A stretch of 64,000 nucleotides of DNA. Source: Cryoendolithus antarcticus (lineage: Eukaryota > Ascomycota > Dothideomycetes > Cladosporiales > Cladosporiaceae). The stretch is taken from assembly GCA_002077065.1 (NCBI GenBank), contig NAJO01000066.1, positions 97,654 through 161,653 on the forward strand. The letters are read 5' to 3'. Positions 12,551-22,629 of this stretch are shown piece by piece. Numbering within the stretch: the first letter of the stretch is position 1; each line of letters begins with the position of its first letter. Under the pieces are notes generated by a model that worked only from the letters and a program-made list of their open reading frames with translations, was not told where the DNA came from and ran no database searches. The position numbers and the translations under genes were made by a program.

Positions 12551-13786
12551 AGCATGTGAGACTTCGAGAGGAAGCGTTGACGGATTAGCAGGGCGTTCCG
12601 GTGCAGGATGATGGAGTAATGTTGCGAGGCAAGGTGGCGATGCTGTTCCAATGCTCTAGTTCATCATGCTTAGAGCTAGATAAAGCACACTCCCGCAGCT
12701 GCTGAACACCCAGGCCCCATTTATCGAGCATTTGCTCCTGACAATACATGGAACGATCCAATCTCCAGCAATCCCAAACGCCGGAATCCATTTTCGGATC
12801 AGTCACTCCAGGCACATCGCACCAGCACCACCACAGCTCACGCGCGCTATCGCAGCGCTGCCCACGTCCCTAGCGTCAGAGTATCGATCCTCCCAGCCTT
12901 CCTGGCTGCTTGGTTCTCGCCAGCGGAGAGAGGGCTTGTCGATTTGCTAGACTTCGAACTCGGAAGCAATTTCGATTTGAGTAGCTTTGTTGTCGAGCTA
13001 ATGCTTGATGTGGTCATGATAGAGGCGTTGTCTGAGGCTAGGGACCGACCTCGTGCGTCGTTGGGATGGGAAGACATACTCCGTCTTGTTGGAGTGGTGG
13101 TGTTGGGAGTAGAGTTGATATTAAAGTAATGTAGTTGGAGACGGTTATAGGCTGCTTTGAGAGCTCTCTGATTGTTGGAATCGTATTGCTTGATGACCGC
13201 AGTCGAGTGGTATGAGTGTCGTGTCTGGTTCTGCTTACCTTCTCATCCTTCGAGAAGGATGCGAGTGTACTTATACCTATATACTTGCGCACACGACATC
13301 AAGGTCGCGTCGGTCTAGATCCAGTCACGCTCGAACACCGATCACGGAAACGAGCTTTGCAGTCGCTGAGTCGAATGCTCATTGGACGTAGTATTGCTCA
13401 GCAATGCGAGGCAATTCAACGGCCAGATGTTGCTGTTGAAGTCAGAGTGGAGCGAAGGTGAAGTCCGATCGCATTACCAAGTAGTAAAAGTCTGTTCTTT
13501 CACGGTGGTAGATCTTGCGTTGATCGAAGTACAGACTTGATGTCAATATTGAAGTCCGTCGACTCCGATCGTTCGAGTCAGGCGTCCACTGCAGGCGGCA
13601 GATGTGTCTAACTATCGTGGCCGTGGTCGACCACTGATGCGAAGGCATTGGAAGCGGTGCCTGTATTGAGCAATGTGGACTGATGATAGACGTGAGTCAT
13701 CATAACCACTGCGGTCGTTCGCAGTGGATCTGCCAACGAATCTGCAGTGCGAAGCCAATGTCTGTCTAAGCCTGGTCGATGCACGG
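12551..13786. other. 1.24-kb interval between BOS1 and niaD
   Basis: Apart from the doubtful small frame at 12847-13200, nothing is recognised here. The outer parts hold the BOS1 3' region and the niaD 3' region; the two genes are convergent. Confidence 0.4.
12847..13200 (-). CDS. Possible small Ser/Lys-rich protein, gene model incomplete
   Basis: A minus-strand frame is open from about 13240 down to a TAG at 12847. It reads convincingly as protein: NNQRALKAAYNRLQLHYF, then TPTRRSMSSHPNDARGRSL, a Ser/Lys-rich middle and a short end GRIDTLTLGTWAALR. An in-frame ATG exists only at 13077, which would give 76 aa. A consensus donor GTAAGC at 13239 follows another open stretch (ISTLASFSKDEK) in matching phase, so the start may lie in upstream exons I could not resolve. 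No family is recognised. It could be a small real gene, a relic or a chance frame. Confidence 0.3.
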   Translation of the reverse strand, partial: AVIKQYDSNNQRALKAAYNRLQLHYFNINSTPNTTTPTRRSMSSHPNDARGRSLASDNASIMTTSSISSTTKLLKSKLLPSSKSSKSTSPLSAGENQAARKAGRIDTLTLGTWAALR

Positions 13787-16508
13787 CTAGAAGAACATCA
13801 GCTCCTCGTCCTTCCACCCAATCTCGAGTAATGCTTTGTGCACGCTCTTCTCCAATGCCTCTGGTCCACAGATCAAGACCATTGCCTCGCCCTCGCAGAA
13901 CCCCTCTCTGACCGCATGCTCCTTCAGCAACGGTGCTGCGATCCGGCCCTTTAGTCCTTCCCAGTTTCCAGGTGCTTGTGTAAGAGTATACAGCAACCGA
14001 CACTTCTCCTCGTTGTCTTTCGCAAACCCATCAAGGTCGACCTTACACAATATGTCTCCCACTAATCGGTTGCCATCGAGGACCACACACTTCGTCTTGT
14101 CCTCACGATCTTGCATAACAGCGCGGAAGACTTGGTATATCGGCGTGATCCCACTCCCAGCACAGATCATCAGGAGTGTGTTGATCTGCCGTTCCTTCCC
14201 ATTGACATCACACTTGCCATTACCAAGATACTCGAATTTACCTATCGGGCCCTTGAACTCGACAAAGTGGCCAACAGGTAAAGAGTCCATGGCTAGCGAC
14301 ATCTTCCCACCCTTTCGCTCTTTGGTGTCGAAGTAGATCTTCACTAGCACGTCCATGAAGCCTTCTTGACTGGTCTCGGAAATCGGAGTATACGATCTGA
14401 TGATCGCCTCCCTCGTGACCGGGTCTCGCAGTCGGATCATGAGGTGTTGCCCTGTTGGTAGACCGAGTGTTTGAGCATCGTGCTCGAGCTTGAAGCGAAA
14501 TATTCGCGTGTCCCAGGAGACTTTAGTCTTAGTGTGAAGTATCGCACGCTTCCAGGTGCGTGAATCGAGGAACTTGGATGATGGTATGGCAGACGGGTCG
14601 GGTTGAACATCGTTGGTCGAGAGCGCTGTACGGCCATCATCGTCCAGCGAGCCGATGTGATAGTCTGTCATCATGGTTTTTGCTGTATCGCTATCTGTTG
14701 ATCATCAGTATCAACTTGTCAAGCAAGCCAGTGTGTCACCCACGTATTGCCAAAAACTCGTCGCTGCTGTCCAGTCCAGCTGCCGAGAAGATACTCGTGG
14801 CGCCACCTGGGTGCTCCTTGAGAAAGCCCGTTCCGTCGTACACTTCACCGTTCACCACAAACCATGGCTCATCCTCCCCGTCATGCTTTCGTAACTCGTC
14901 AATCGTTATGGCCTTCTCTAGACCGTGTTTCGTCATCTTGATTTCTGCTGCGGCTTCCGTCACCGGCTCAGTAGCGTCGTCGCCTTCGATCCTTTCGCCC
15001 CAGTACCCGTTTGTGAGGTTGCCACCAGCTTTCTTGACCCGTTCCATCCAGCCTCCAGGCATCAGAGCTGGCTGTGTAGGGTGCTCGAATCTTAGGTAGT
15101 CGTTCTCCTTACTGATGGTGATTCGATACCAGGGGTTGTTCATCATACCCAGTACACTCCAGTACATGTCTCTTGGCTGCAGATTCATGCTGTCATCCAT
15201 TGCGCGTACAAGTAGGTCGTTTGACGCCGCCAGCTCCGAGACGGTCATGTCGATGTTCCAGAAGCACCAACAAAACGAATTTTCCCGCCACTCGAGGTCC
15301 ATCTCGCCACCGTACAGCTGTTGCCGCCCTGCTTCCCGATAGCGATCCTCGGCGTAGTCGATGTTTGCTAGTCGCCATGTTACGCCCTTGTCTATTGAGA
15401 GCTCCACTCTCGTGACTCTTCGACCGCCCCCGCCATATGCGTACCCTTTCACTCGATAACTCGGCTCCGATCCCACCAAGCACAGCTGCTCCTCATGTGC
15501 CGGGTATGCGATTGCCGAGTTTGTGCTCAAGTCATAGATCGCGTATCGCTCGTCCATCCACCATGCGGGCTTGTTCGCAGATTCTTCCGGCGAGACCATG
15601 GTAGGCAGGACTCGGTTGTCGTAGATGTGGTACCAGTTATCGCTTGGCTCACTCGTGATGATCAGTCGCTTGAGCCACTTCACACTTCGGCCGCCGATCT
15701 GACCAGGTATCACCACTCGCAGCGGCTTACCATGATCGGGTCTCAGCATCTCGCCGTTCATCTTGTGTGCGAGCATCATGCCTTTGTTCGGATCTACCGC
15801 CCAGTTAAGCTTGACAGATGTCCCGTAGTACCCATTCGGAAGCTTGTCAGCGCCCTCCATGCAGACATATCGCGCGCCTCGCATAGGTTTCGCTTTGGCA
15901 AGCACATCACCGAGCACCACACCTGTAAAGAGTGCCGTCGAGACGCCTGCAGCGCCCCACGAGAAGCCTTTCGTCTTTCGCACAACATTCTGCTCCTTCC
16001 TTCGATTGCCGGCGCAGACCAATGTGATTGGATAGGTGACATTGTTGTAGTCTGCTATGAGATCTCGTAACGTGAGGGTGAGTGGGTTCTCTACCAAGCC
16101 CTCAACCGTGAACTCCCAGTCGGGTATATCGGCCTCCTCGACGCGGGGTACATGGCCATGATTGCGGACGTAAAAGAGCTCGGGACTTGTCAGAAAGCCT
16201 TCGTTGTACAGATCCGAGAGTGGCGCCTCGACGTTGAAGGGATGCACTCCAGTCAGTCGTATTAATCTAGGATCTCGAGGAAGCCAGCTGTCGGGCGTCT
16301 TCTTGTCTGGCTCAAGTACTGCGGTGGGCTCGGTGGAAGTTGGTGGGAGAGGGAAGTCTGTGTGCGATGGTCTTGGTATCAGCTGCTGGGTGTCCGCCTC
16401 AGCCTTTTCGCTATCGCTGTGTTCTGAATCCGGTGGAGACGGAGGCAAATCGGCCGACACCCTCCTCAGATGCTTCGTATCCTCCTCATTCAGCTGATGT
16501 GTTGCCAT
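13787..16508 (-). CDS. niaD: Assimilatory nitrate reductase, NAD(P)H
   Basis: Cytosolic enzyme reducing nitrate to nitrite. Exons 14744-16508 and 13787-14694 flank a 49-nt intron (GTGGGT...CAACAG); the splice restores LAIHSDTAKTMM within the heme domain, giving 890 aa. Domains in order: a disordered N-terminus to ~75; a molybdopterin domain (~80-300) with the Mo-ligand Cys165 in CAGNRRKE; a Mo-cofactor dimerisation domain (~320-470); cytochrome b5 (~530-605) with the heme ligand in HPGG at 566-569 and probable second ligand His589; then the FAD/NAD reductase part with RSYTP at 688-692, GPIGKFEYLG, CAGSGITP and CGPEAL near 863. The C-terminal MFF ending is usual for the family. All cofactor motifs are intact. 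It is divergent from niiA and shares its promoter. No nitrate transporter gene is in the window. Confidence 0.97.
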
Positions 16509-16779
16509 AGCGAGAAACAGAAAGACAGTGTGCTAAGCAAGAGTGTTGAGAAACGTCATAAGCGACTACTCGAGTTCAAAGAAAGGTAGACCGAAATACA
16601 GAACGATAATGCAGCGACTCAGCTCGGGTGCTCCTCGCATCAAGACTCGATCACAGCAGGCATCCGTCCCATAGCTGGTCCAAATTGTCCGAAAGAAGAT
16701 CGCCAAGTGGCGACGCTGGGTTCCTTTCCGTCATACCGTTGACCAAGACAGAAGGAAAAGCAGAGAGAATTAGCTATGA

Positions 16780-16787
16780 CCGCGGAG
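16780..16787 (-). promoter_or_regulatory. NirA/NIT4-type binding site, niaD-proximal
   Basis: CCGCGGAG, the reverse complement of CTCCGCGG, matches the published consensus CTCCGHGG. It lies about 270 bp upstream of the niaD start. Confidence 0.7.
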
Positions 16788-17198
16788 GAACACCATCAAC
16801 ACCAAGATCTGAGATGCGGCAAACAATCGTGCCTGCGGGGACTGAGGATCCGGGGTGTCGGCGGATATTCTCTATCCTCCTGGTGCTTGGCCGTGCTGAC
16901 CATTGGGATCCGCAGACGCTTATCGTGCATGGACGAGAGAGGCATAGTGCGGCGATGCCGTGAGAACAGAATGTCCACAGCAGTACTCTTCAGCACGCGT
17001 TGCCCGATGTTGATGAGGCTGAGTCTGCTGCTCGAACCACCCCGAGCATTTGAGCTGCGCGCTGCTTGATATGAGGTGGCGTTGAGGCCTTTACGGAAGT
17101 CGCAACGTTGGCAGTGAGGTCGAAAGAGGCTACAAAGTGCCAAGTTTAAGACTATCGGTATGTAGTGTACGCAGTCACAGACTGACATCACCCACACG

Positions 17199-17209
17199 CT
17201 ATCTTATCT
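17199..17209 (-). promoter_or_regulatory. Paired GATA-factor (AreA) sites
   Basis: CTATCTTATCT reads on the minus strand as AGATAAGATAG, which is two adjacent HGATAR sites. Closely spaced GATA pairs are the preferred arrangement for AreA/NIT2 nitrogen regulators. The pair is about 370 bp upstream of niiA. Confidence 0.65.
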
Positions 17210-17323
17210 CCTCACGCACGCGTCTCGTCTGCATTCCGCTTCGACATCTCCATGCCCTTCCGATCGCAATCGGAGAAACAATGTCAAGAGGTCATGTCTT
17301 CGCCATCCGCGTCCCGTCATCGT

Positions 17324-17331
17324 CTCCGCGG
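17324..17331 (+). promoter_or_regulatory. NirA/NIT4-type binding site, niiA-proximal
   Basis: CTCCGCGG is a perfect match to CTCCGHGG. It lies 249 bp upstream of the niiA start and mirrors the niaD-proximal site in distance and orientation. Confidence 0.7.
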
Positions 17332-17580
17332 CACTGCTCTGTTTCTGTGGCCGCCACAGTCCAGATACCGCGCTACAGACCACAATCAACCTTCCCTCAC
17401 GCGTTGTATGCCTTCGGCGCTATAGTGTGTACTTCTTTGATAGCTGCGGCTGTATCGTGCATATGGTAATGCACAGCTTTTCGTTGGCTTGCTGTCATTG
17501 ATCTTACATCCTTTCCTTCCCATTTCTCACTCTTGCCTTAGGATCACTGTTGTGGTGCTTGTTCACCTCCCTCTAGCAAG

Positions 17581-20500
17581 ATGAGCAACAGCGAATGGAA
17601 CGACCCGGAGGCCAATGTGCTTCCGGAGACGGTCGAGAAGCTGGAGAGTGCGGACGAGATTCCACACAACACCGACCGGAAGCAGATCATTGTGGTTGGG
17701 CTCGGCATGGTAGGCATATCGTTCATCGAGAAGTTGATGAAGCTCGATGTCAAGCGGCGGGAGTATGACATCCTTGTCATTGGGGAGGAGAAGCACCTTG
17801 CATACAATCGAGTCGGCTTGACGAGCTTCTTCCAGCATCGCGAAGTCGAGAATCTGTACCTCAACCCACACTCATGGTATGCGTCGATGCCGGAAGGCTC
17901 GCTCAGCTATCACCTCAACACGCTCGTCACCACGGTCGACTCAGAGAAGAAGACTGTGGAGACTTCACAGGGCCAGAAGATACCTTACGATATCCTGGTC
18001 CTTGCTACAGGTTCGGACGCGCTGTTGCCGAAGCACACTCCCGGCCACGATGCGAAGGGTGTCTTTGTTTACCGTACTATCGAGGATTTGGAGAAGCTGA
18101 TCGCATACTCTGCGACTAAGCATGGGTCTACAGGTGCAGTAGTGGGTGGTGGGCTACTGGGCCTGGAAGCCGCAAAGGCGATGATGGACCTCGAGGAGTT
18201 CAGCAAAGTTAAACTTATCGAGCGTAACAGATGGGTGCTCAGTCGCCAATTGGACGCAGATGCTGGCGGTATGGTCGTGGAGCAGGTCAGAGCATTGGGA
18301 CTGGACGTGTTACTTGGTAAGAGAGTGGGCAAGATCAACACAGATGCGGAGAACAGTGTAGTCGGAGTTACATTCGAAGACGGCGAGAGTATGGATTGCA
18401 CATGCATCTGCTTCGCAATCGGCATCAAAGCTCGTGACGAGCTTGCTCGCAAAGCAGGCATCGAGTGCGCGGACCGAGGCGGCGGAATTGTGGTCAACAC
18501 TGATCTGTCAACGTCGATTAAAGACATCTATGCTATTGGCGAGTGCGCAAGCTGGGAGAGCGAGACATACGGCCTGATTGCGCCTGGTGTGGAGATGGCA
18601 GACGTGCTCGCATTCAACCTCACGCAAGCGAAGTCACATGCACCCCGGAGGTTCAAGCGTCCAGATCTGAGCACGAAGCTGAAGCTGCTCGGTGTCGAAG
18701 TCGCGTCTTTTGGCGATTTCTTTGCCGATCGAGACGGGCCGAAGAACGTGCCTACTCGACGAGGCGCGGCGAAGAAGGATGGGAGTGTAGAGCTCAAGCC
18801 CGGGAGCAAGGAATTGACGAATGGGACATCGCCTCAGTCCGTCAAGGCGTTGACCTACAAGGATCCCTTCAACAATGTATACAAGAAGTACATCTTTTCT
18901 AAGGATGGCAAGTACCTGCTTGGCGGTATGATGATCGGCGACACAAAGGATTACGTTAAGCTCGTACCGATGGTCAAAAATCAGAAAGCTCTCGAGGTAC
19001 CTCCGTCAGAGTTCATACTTGGCGCGAGCAAAGGCGAAGACGATGGCGACGACCTGGAAGACGACACTCAGATCTGCTCGTGTCACAACGTGCTGAAGGG
19101 TGACGTAGTGAAAGCTGTTAAGGATGGCACCTGCAAATCTATCGGCGACGTGAAGTCGTGCACGAAAGCCGGCACAGGATGTGGCGGCTGCATGCCGCTC
19201 GTGCAAACCATCTTCAACAAGACCATGTCTGGGATGGGTCAGGAAGTCAAAAATCATTTGTGCCCGCACTTTGAGTACTCGCGAGCCGACCTGTTCAACA
19301 TCATATATGTCAAGAAGCTGCAGAGCTTCCCGGAGATCATGGCGGCAGCAGGCAAGGACCCGAACTCAAGTGGATGCGAAGCCTGCAAACCCACCGTTGG
19401 CTCCATTATCGCAAGTCTGTACAACAAGCATCTGCTCGACGATGACCGAAGAGGTCTGCAAGATACGAACGATCGATTCCTTGCAAATATCCAGCGCAAC
19501 GGCACGTTCTCTGTCGTGCCTCGTGTTTCTGGTGGCGAGATCACACCTGAGAAGCTGATCATCATCGGCACTGTAGCTAAGAAGTACAAGCTGTACTGCA
19601 AGATCACCGGTGGCCAACGCATTGACATGTTCGGTGCGAAGAAGCAAGATCTGCCCAAGATCTGGCGCGAGCTAGTAGACGGTGGCCTCGAGTCTGGGCA
19701 CGCATACGCCAAGTCTCTTCGTACTGTCAAATCATGTGTCGGCACGACTTGGTGTCGCTTCGGCATCGGTGACAGTGTGGGTATGGCCGTTCGGCTCGAA
19801 GAGCGCTACAAGTCCATCCGCAGTCCGCACAAGTTCAAGGGCGGCGTATCAGGCTGTGTACGCGAGTGCGCCGAGGCGCAAAACAAGGACTTCGGTCTCA
19901 TCGCTTCCGAGAAGGGGTACAATATCTTCGTCGGTGGCAACGGAGGCGCGAAGCCTAGGCATAGCGAATTGCTTGCCAAGGATGTACCGCCAGACGATGT
20001 CATACCGATCTTGGACCGCTACATCAGCTTCTACATTCGTACGGCAGATAAGCTCCAGCGCACTGCACGATGGGTCGAGAACATGCCTGGTGGTATCAAG
20101 TACCTTCGCGAAGTGATCCTGGAGGACAAGCTCGGTATCTGTGCGGATCTGGAAAAGCAAATGCAAGACCTCATCGGGACGTTCTTCTGCGAATGGACAG
20201 AGGTGCTCAAATCACCCGAACGACTTAAGCTATTCTCGCAATTTGGCAACACCGAGGAGACGGTCGACACAGTCGAGAATGTCCAGGATCGCGGCCAGCC
20301 ACGACCCACATACTGGCCCAAGCAGTCCATCACCGAAGACTTCCGCGGCACGCAGTGGTCACAGCTGGCCTGGCAACCTTTGGCGAAGTCCGAGCAATTC
20401 GCGGACTCGGCCACAGGCTCTTCGCTTGCTGTCAAGAGAGGCGACACTCAACTAGCGATCTTCAAGGTCAAGGGCCAGTACTACGCTACACAGCAGATGT

Positions 20501-20931
20501 GCCCTCATAAGCGGGCTTTTGTCCTGTCCGACGGCTTGATAGGCGACGACTACAAGTCCGAAAAGCTGTGGATCAGCTGTCCGTACCACAAGCGGAACTA
20601 TGAGCTGAAGGGTGACAACGCAGGCAAGTGTGGAAATGACGATACTGTCAACATCGCCACGTTCCCTGTCGAGGCAAGAGACGATGGGCTGGTCTACGTC
20701 AAGCTGCCGCCTGTGGAGGAGCTCGATGGGGTATTAGGAACAAAAAAGTTCGTGATCAAGAGCGAAGGTGAGGAGAAGCCTTTCGAGAAGATGGATAAGG
20801 TCTTAGAAGCTACGAGTATGAAGGGACGCAAGTCGAAGAATGTCAGCTATTTGCCGAATGGCATGGGAGAGGAAGCGAAGGCACAGCAGATTCTCGCTGG
20901 GGAAGGTAGTGCACCGAGCATGGAGTGGTGA
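17581..20931 (+). CDS. niiA: Assimilatory nitrite reductase, NAD(P)H, siroheme
   Basis: Reduces nitrite to ammonium in the cytosol, the step after niaD. Uninterrupted 1,116 aa. Domains in order: FAD/NAD(P)H pyridine-nucleotide reductase (FAD loop VVGLGMVG ~38-46, NAD loop VVGGGLLG ~183-191); BFD-type [2Fe-2S] domain with CSCHN and CGGCMP (~500-545); ferredoxin-like half domain; siroheme/[4Fe-4S] domain with [10 protein letters not shown] (~719) and GCVRECAEA (~759); and a C-terminal Rieske-type domain with CPHKRAF (~974) and CPYHKRNY (~1000). All expected Cys/His ligands are present. Length and order fit the fungal enzyme, including its C-terminal Rieske part. Some fungal niiA genes have introns; this one has none visible. 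The start is chosen at the first in-frame ATG, followed by an acidic leader. Confidence 0.97.
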   Translation: MSNSEWNDPEANVLPETVEKLESADEIPHNTDRKQIIVVGLGMVGISFIEKLMKLDVKRREYDILVIGEEKHLAYNRVGLTSFFQHREVENLYLNPHSWYASMPEGSLSYHLNTLVTTVDSEKKTVETSQGQKIPYDILVLATGSDALLPKHTPGHDAKGVFVYRTIEDLEKLIAYSATKHGSTGAVVGGGLLGLEAAKAMMDLEEFSKVKLIERNRWVLSRQLDADAGGMVVEQVRALGLDVLLGKRVGKINTDAENSVVGVTFEDGESMDCTCICFAIGIKARDELARKAGIECADRGGGIVVNTDLSTSIKDIYAIGECASWESETYGLIAPGVEMADVLAFNLTQAKSHAPRRFKRPDLSTKLKLLGVEVASFGDFFADRDGPKNVPTRRGAAKKDGSVELKPGSKELTNGTSPQSVKALTYKDPFNNVYKKYIFSKDGKYLLGGMMIGDTKDYVKLVPMVKNQKALEVPPSEFILGASKGEDDGDDLEDDTQICSCHNVLKGDVVKAVKDGTCKSIGDVKSCTKAGTGCGGCMPLVQTIFNKTMSGMGQEVKNHLCPHFEYSRADLFNIIYVKKLQSFPEIMAAAGKDPNSSGCEACKPTVGSIIASLYNKHLLDDDRRGLQDTNDRFLANIQRNGTFSVVPRVSGGEITPEKLIIIGTVAKKYKLYCKITGGQRIDMFGAKKQDLPKIWRELVDGGLESGHAYAKSLRTVKSCVGTTWCRFGIGDSVGMAVRLEERYKSIRSPHKFKGGVSGCVRECAEAQNKDFGLIASEKGYNIFVGGNGGAKPRHSELLAKDVPPDDVIPILDRYISFYIRTADKLQRTARWVENMPGGIKYLREVILEDKLGICADLEKQMQDLIGTFFCEWTEVLKSPERLKLFSQFGNTEETVDTVENVQDRGQPRPTYWPKQSITEDFRGTQWSQLAWQPLAKSEQFADSATGSSLAVKRGDTQLAIFKVKGQYYATQQMCPHKRAFVLSDGLIGDDYKSEKLWISCPYHKRNYELKGDNAGKCGNDDTVNIATFPVEARDDGLVYVKLPPVEELDGVLGTKKFVIKSEGEEKPFEKMDKVLEATSMKGRKSKNVSYLPNGMGEEAKAQQILAGEGSAPSMEW

Positions 20932-21086
20932 AATAGATGACACATGAGATCATTGTAGAGTTTTCACTCGTTCCTGCCGTGCTTGGCGACTTTACGTGCG
21001 TGACTACTGCACACATATTGGTAGGCTACACCGATATCACGGCCGATCACCCCTATTTTGCATGAGCGACTCGTCTAGAGACGAAT

Positions 21087-21940
21087 CTAGTGTCCGCCCT
21101 TCATAGCCTTGTCCCTGTCCTCCCTCGCCTTCTTCACAGCCGGCCTAGCCGACAGCCTGTCGAACCAAGCAGCGAAGGTCGGGAACTTCTTTTGCAAGTC
21201 CTCCATACCGCCCTCTTCGCCCATAATAGCAGGAATCAACCAATACCACGGAACCCACGCCAAGTCGGCGTACGTAACCTTGTCACCAACCAAGTTCTGC
21301 GTTCCCTGCTTCTTCAGGTGAGCGTCGAGGACACCGGTCACACGTCTAATCTCGTTGGCGTAGCGATCGAGAACGGAGGTCAGGCCCTTCTCCTGGTGGT
21401 AGAAGATGAACCAGGCACGCTGGCCGAAGTATGGGCCTTGACCGGAGGTCTGAAAGTGAAGCCACGACTGGGACAGGAATTTGTCCGGGGAAGAAGTGTA
21501 GCGGAACTTGTTGGACTTGTCGTAGGTCTCCTCAAGGTATTCGAGGATCGCGCCGCTCTGATGTCAATGCATTAATACACCACGTGCAGTCCGTAGGACG
21601 ATATTCATTACCTCAAAGAGAGTGATGCCCGTGTTCGGGTCCTCAATCGCGGGCACACGGCCATTGGGGTTCGTGGTCTCGAATGGCTCTTGGTGCAACT
21701 TGGTGAAGTCCATGAGCTCGGTCTCATATGGGATATCGAGCTCGTTGAGCATGACTGCAAGGCACGCGGTTAGCCTCTGCCGACGGAAATCCAGATGTAG
21801 CCTATAGAATCGTACTCGCGACCTTCCATGGGTTCGGTCCCTGCGATGCATATTAGCCCATTGGGTTACTATTGGAAGGGATGGTGTCGCAGACGTACGC
21901 CCGCATGGCTGTACAGCTTGATTGGCTTGGTAGAAGACAT
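21087..21940 (-). CDS. Glutathione S-transferase, Ure2/GstA-like
   Basis: Cytosolic glutathione-conjugating enzyme. Four exons: 21899-21940, 21816-21840, 21612-21754 and 21087-21557, giving 226 aa. Introns are 54-61 nt with donors GTACGT, GTACGA and GTAATG. The joined N-terminus reads KLYSHAGGPNPWKVAIMLNELDIPYE, the thioredoxin-fold start of the fungal Ure2/Gtt-like class; the glutathione-binding NPNGRVPAIEDP follows at ~53-64. The C-terminal helical domain includes SGAILEYLEETYD, QSWLHFQTSGQGPYFGQ and VTYADLAWVPWY. The 25-nt second exon is supported by the conserved GPNPWK motif it encodes. The substrate is unknown; detoxification or oxidative-stress roles are usual for the class. Confidence 0.9.
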
Positions 21941-22629
21941 GTTGATTGCGTTGATTCGCGTGTTTCTTTCGAAATGAATCGTGGAAATTCTGGGAGTAAA
22001 GGTGGTGGACAGTAAAATTTAGGATGAATTGAGGAATGGAAAGAAACACCCCTCTTTATGACGATTTGAGTTTCCCCTACCTCGACCCTACCTTCCTGCA
22101 ATTGCACCTAGTGGTCACCGGCGTACATGTCCGGTCGAATCTATTCGCTAGTTGTAGTAGCATTGTTCGGCAGTCGATTGATGCGATCATGGCACTGCAC
22201 AGTGACGAGCATGACAATTCCTTGATGGGGTCCAGATCAGCCCCGCGATCGCGCTGTAACTCCTGACTCGAGCGCCGAGCTGCTATTGTGCCTATTAGCA
22301 CACCGAGTGGAGACGAAGAGGAAGAGACAAAGAGGTAGAGATAAAGAGGGAGGAAGGGGAATATAGGGAGTGCGCCGATGATATACTTTCCGCTGGCTTA
22401 GACTTCTTACATCAGCATTGACGCACGACGTGCCGTGGAATATGCACTGTTCCTGCATTGTTGCAGCCAGCCACGTCTTCCACGCTTGGTAAGCAGCGAA
22501 AGCGAGATTGCTTGGTCACGACACTGACGGAACTTTCACTGATCGGACCTGCGTTGAAGTAAGAAGTCTTGTACATATTGCTACAGCGGCTCGACGATGC
22601 TAGCGTTCGACACTCGCGCAGGTCGCTTC
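21941..22629. other. GST upstream region with purine-rich tract
   Basis: 689 bp between the GST start and the Rmn1-like stop. A nearly pure purine stretch spans about 22310-22375 on the plus strand. No gene was recognised. Confidence 0.45.

Larger units (their letters stand above)
16509..17580. promoter_or_regulatory. Bidirectional niaD-niiA promoter
   Basis: 1,072 bp between the two start codons. It contains two perfect NirA-type octamers (CTCCGCGG, listed separately), several GATA-factor sites (16604-16609 CGATAA; 16920-16925 TTATCG; a close pair at 17199-17209) and a CCAAT motif on the minus strand at 16902-16906. In Aspergillus the equivalent region is controlled by nitrate through NirA and by nitrogen quality through AreA. 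The same logic is inferred here. Confidence 0.8.
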
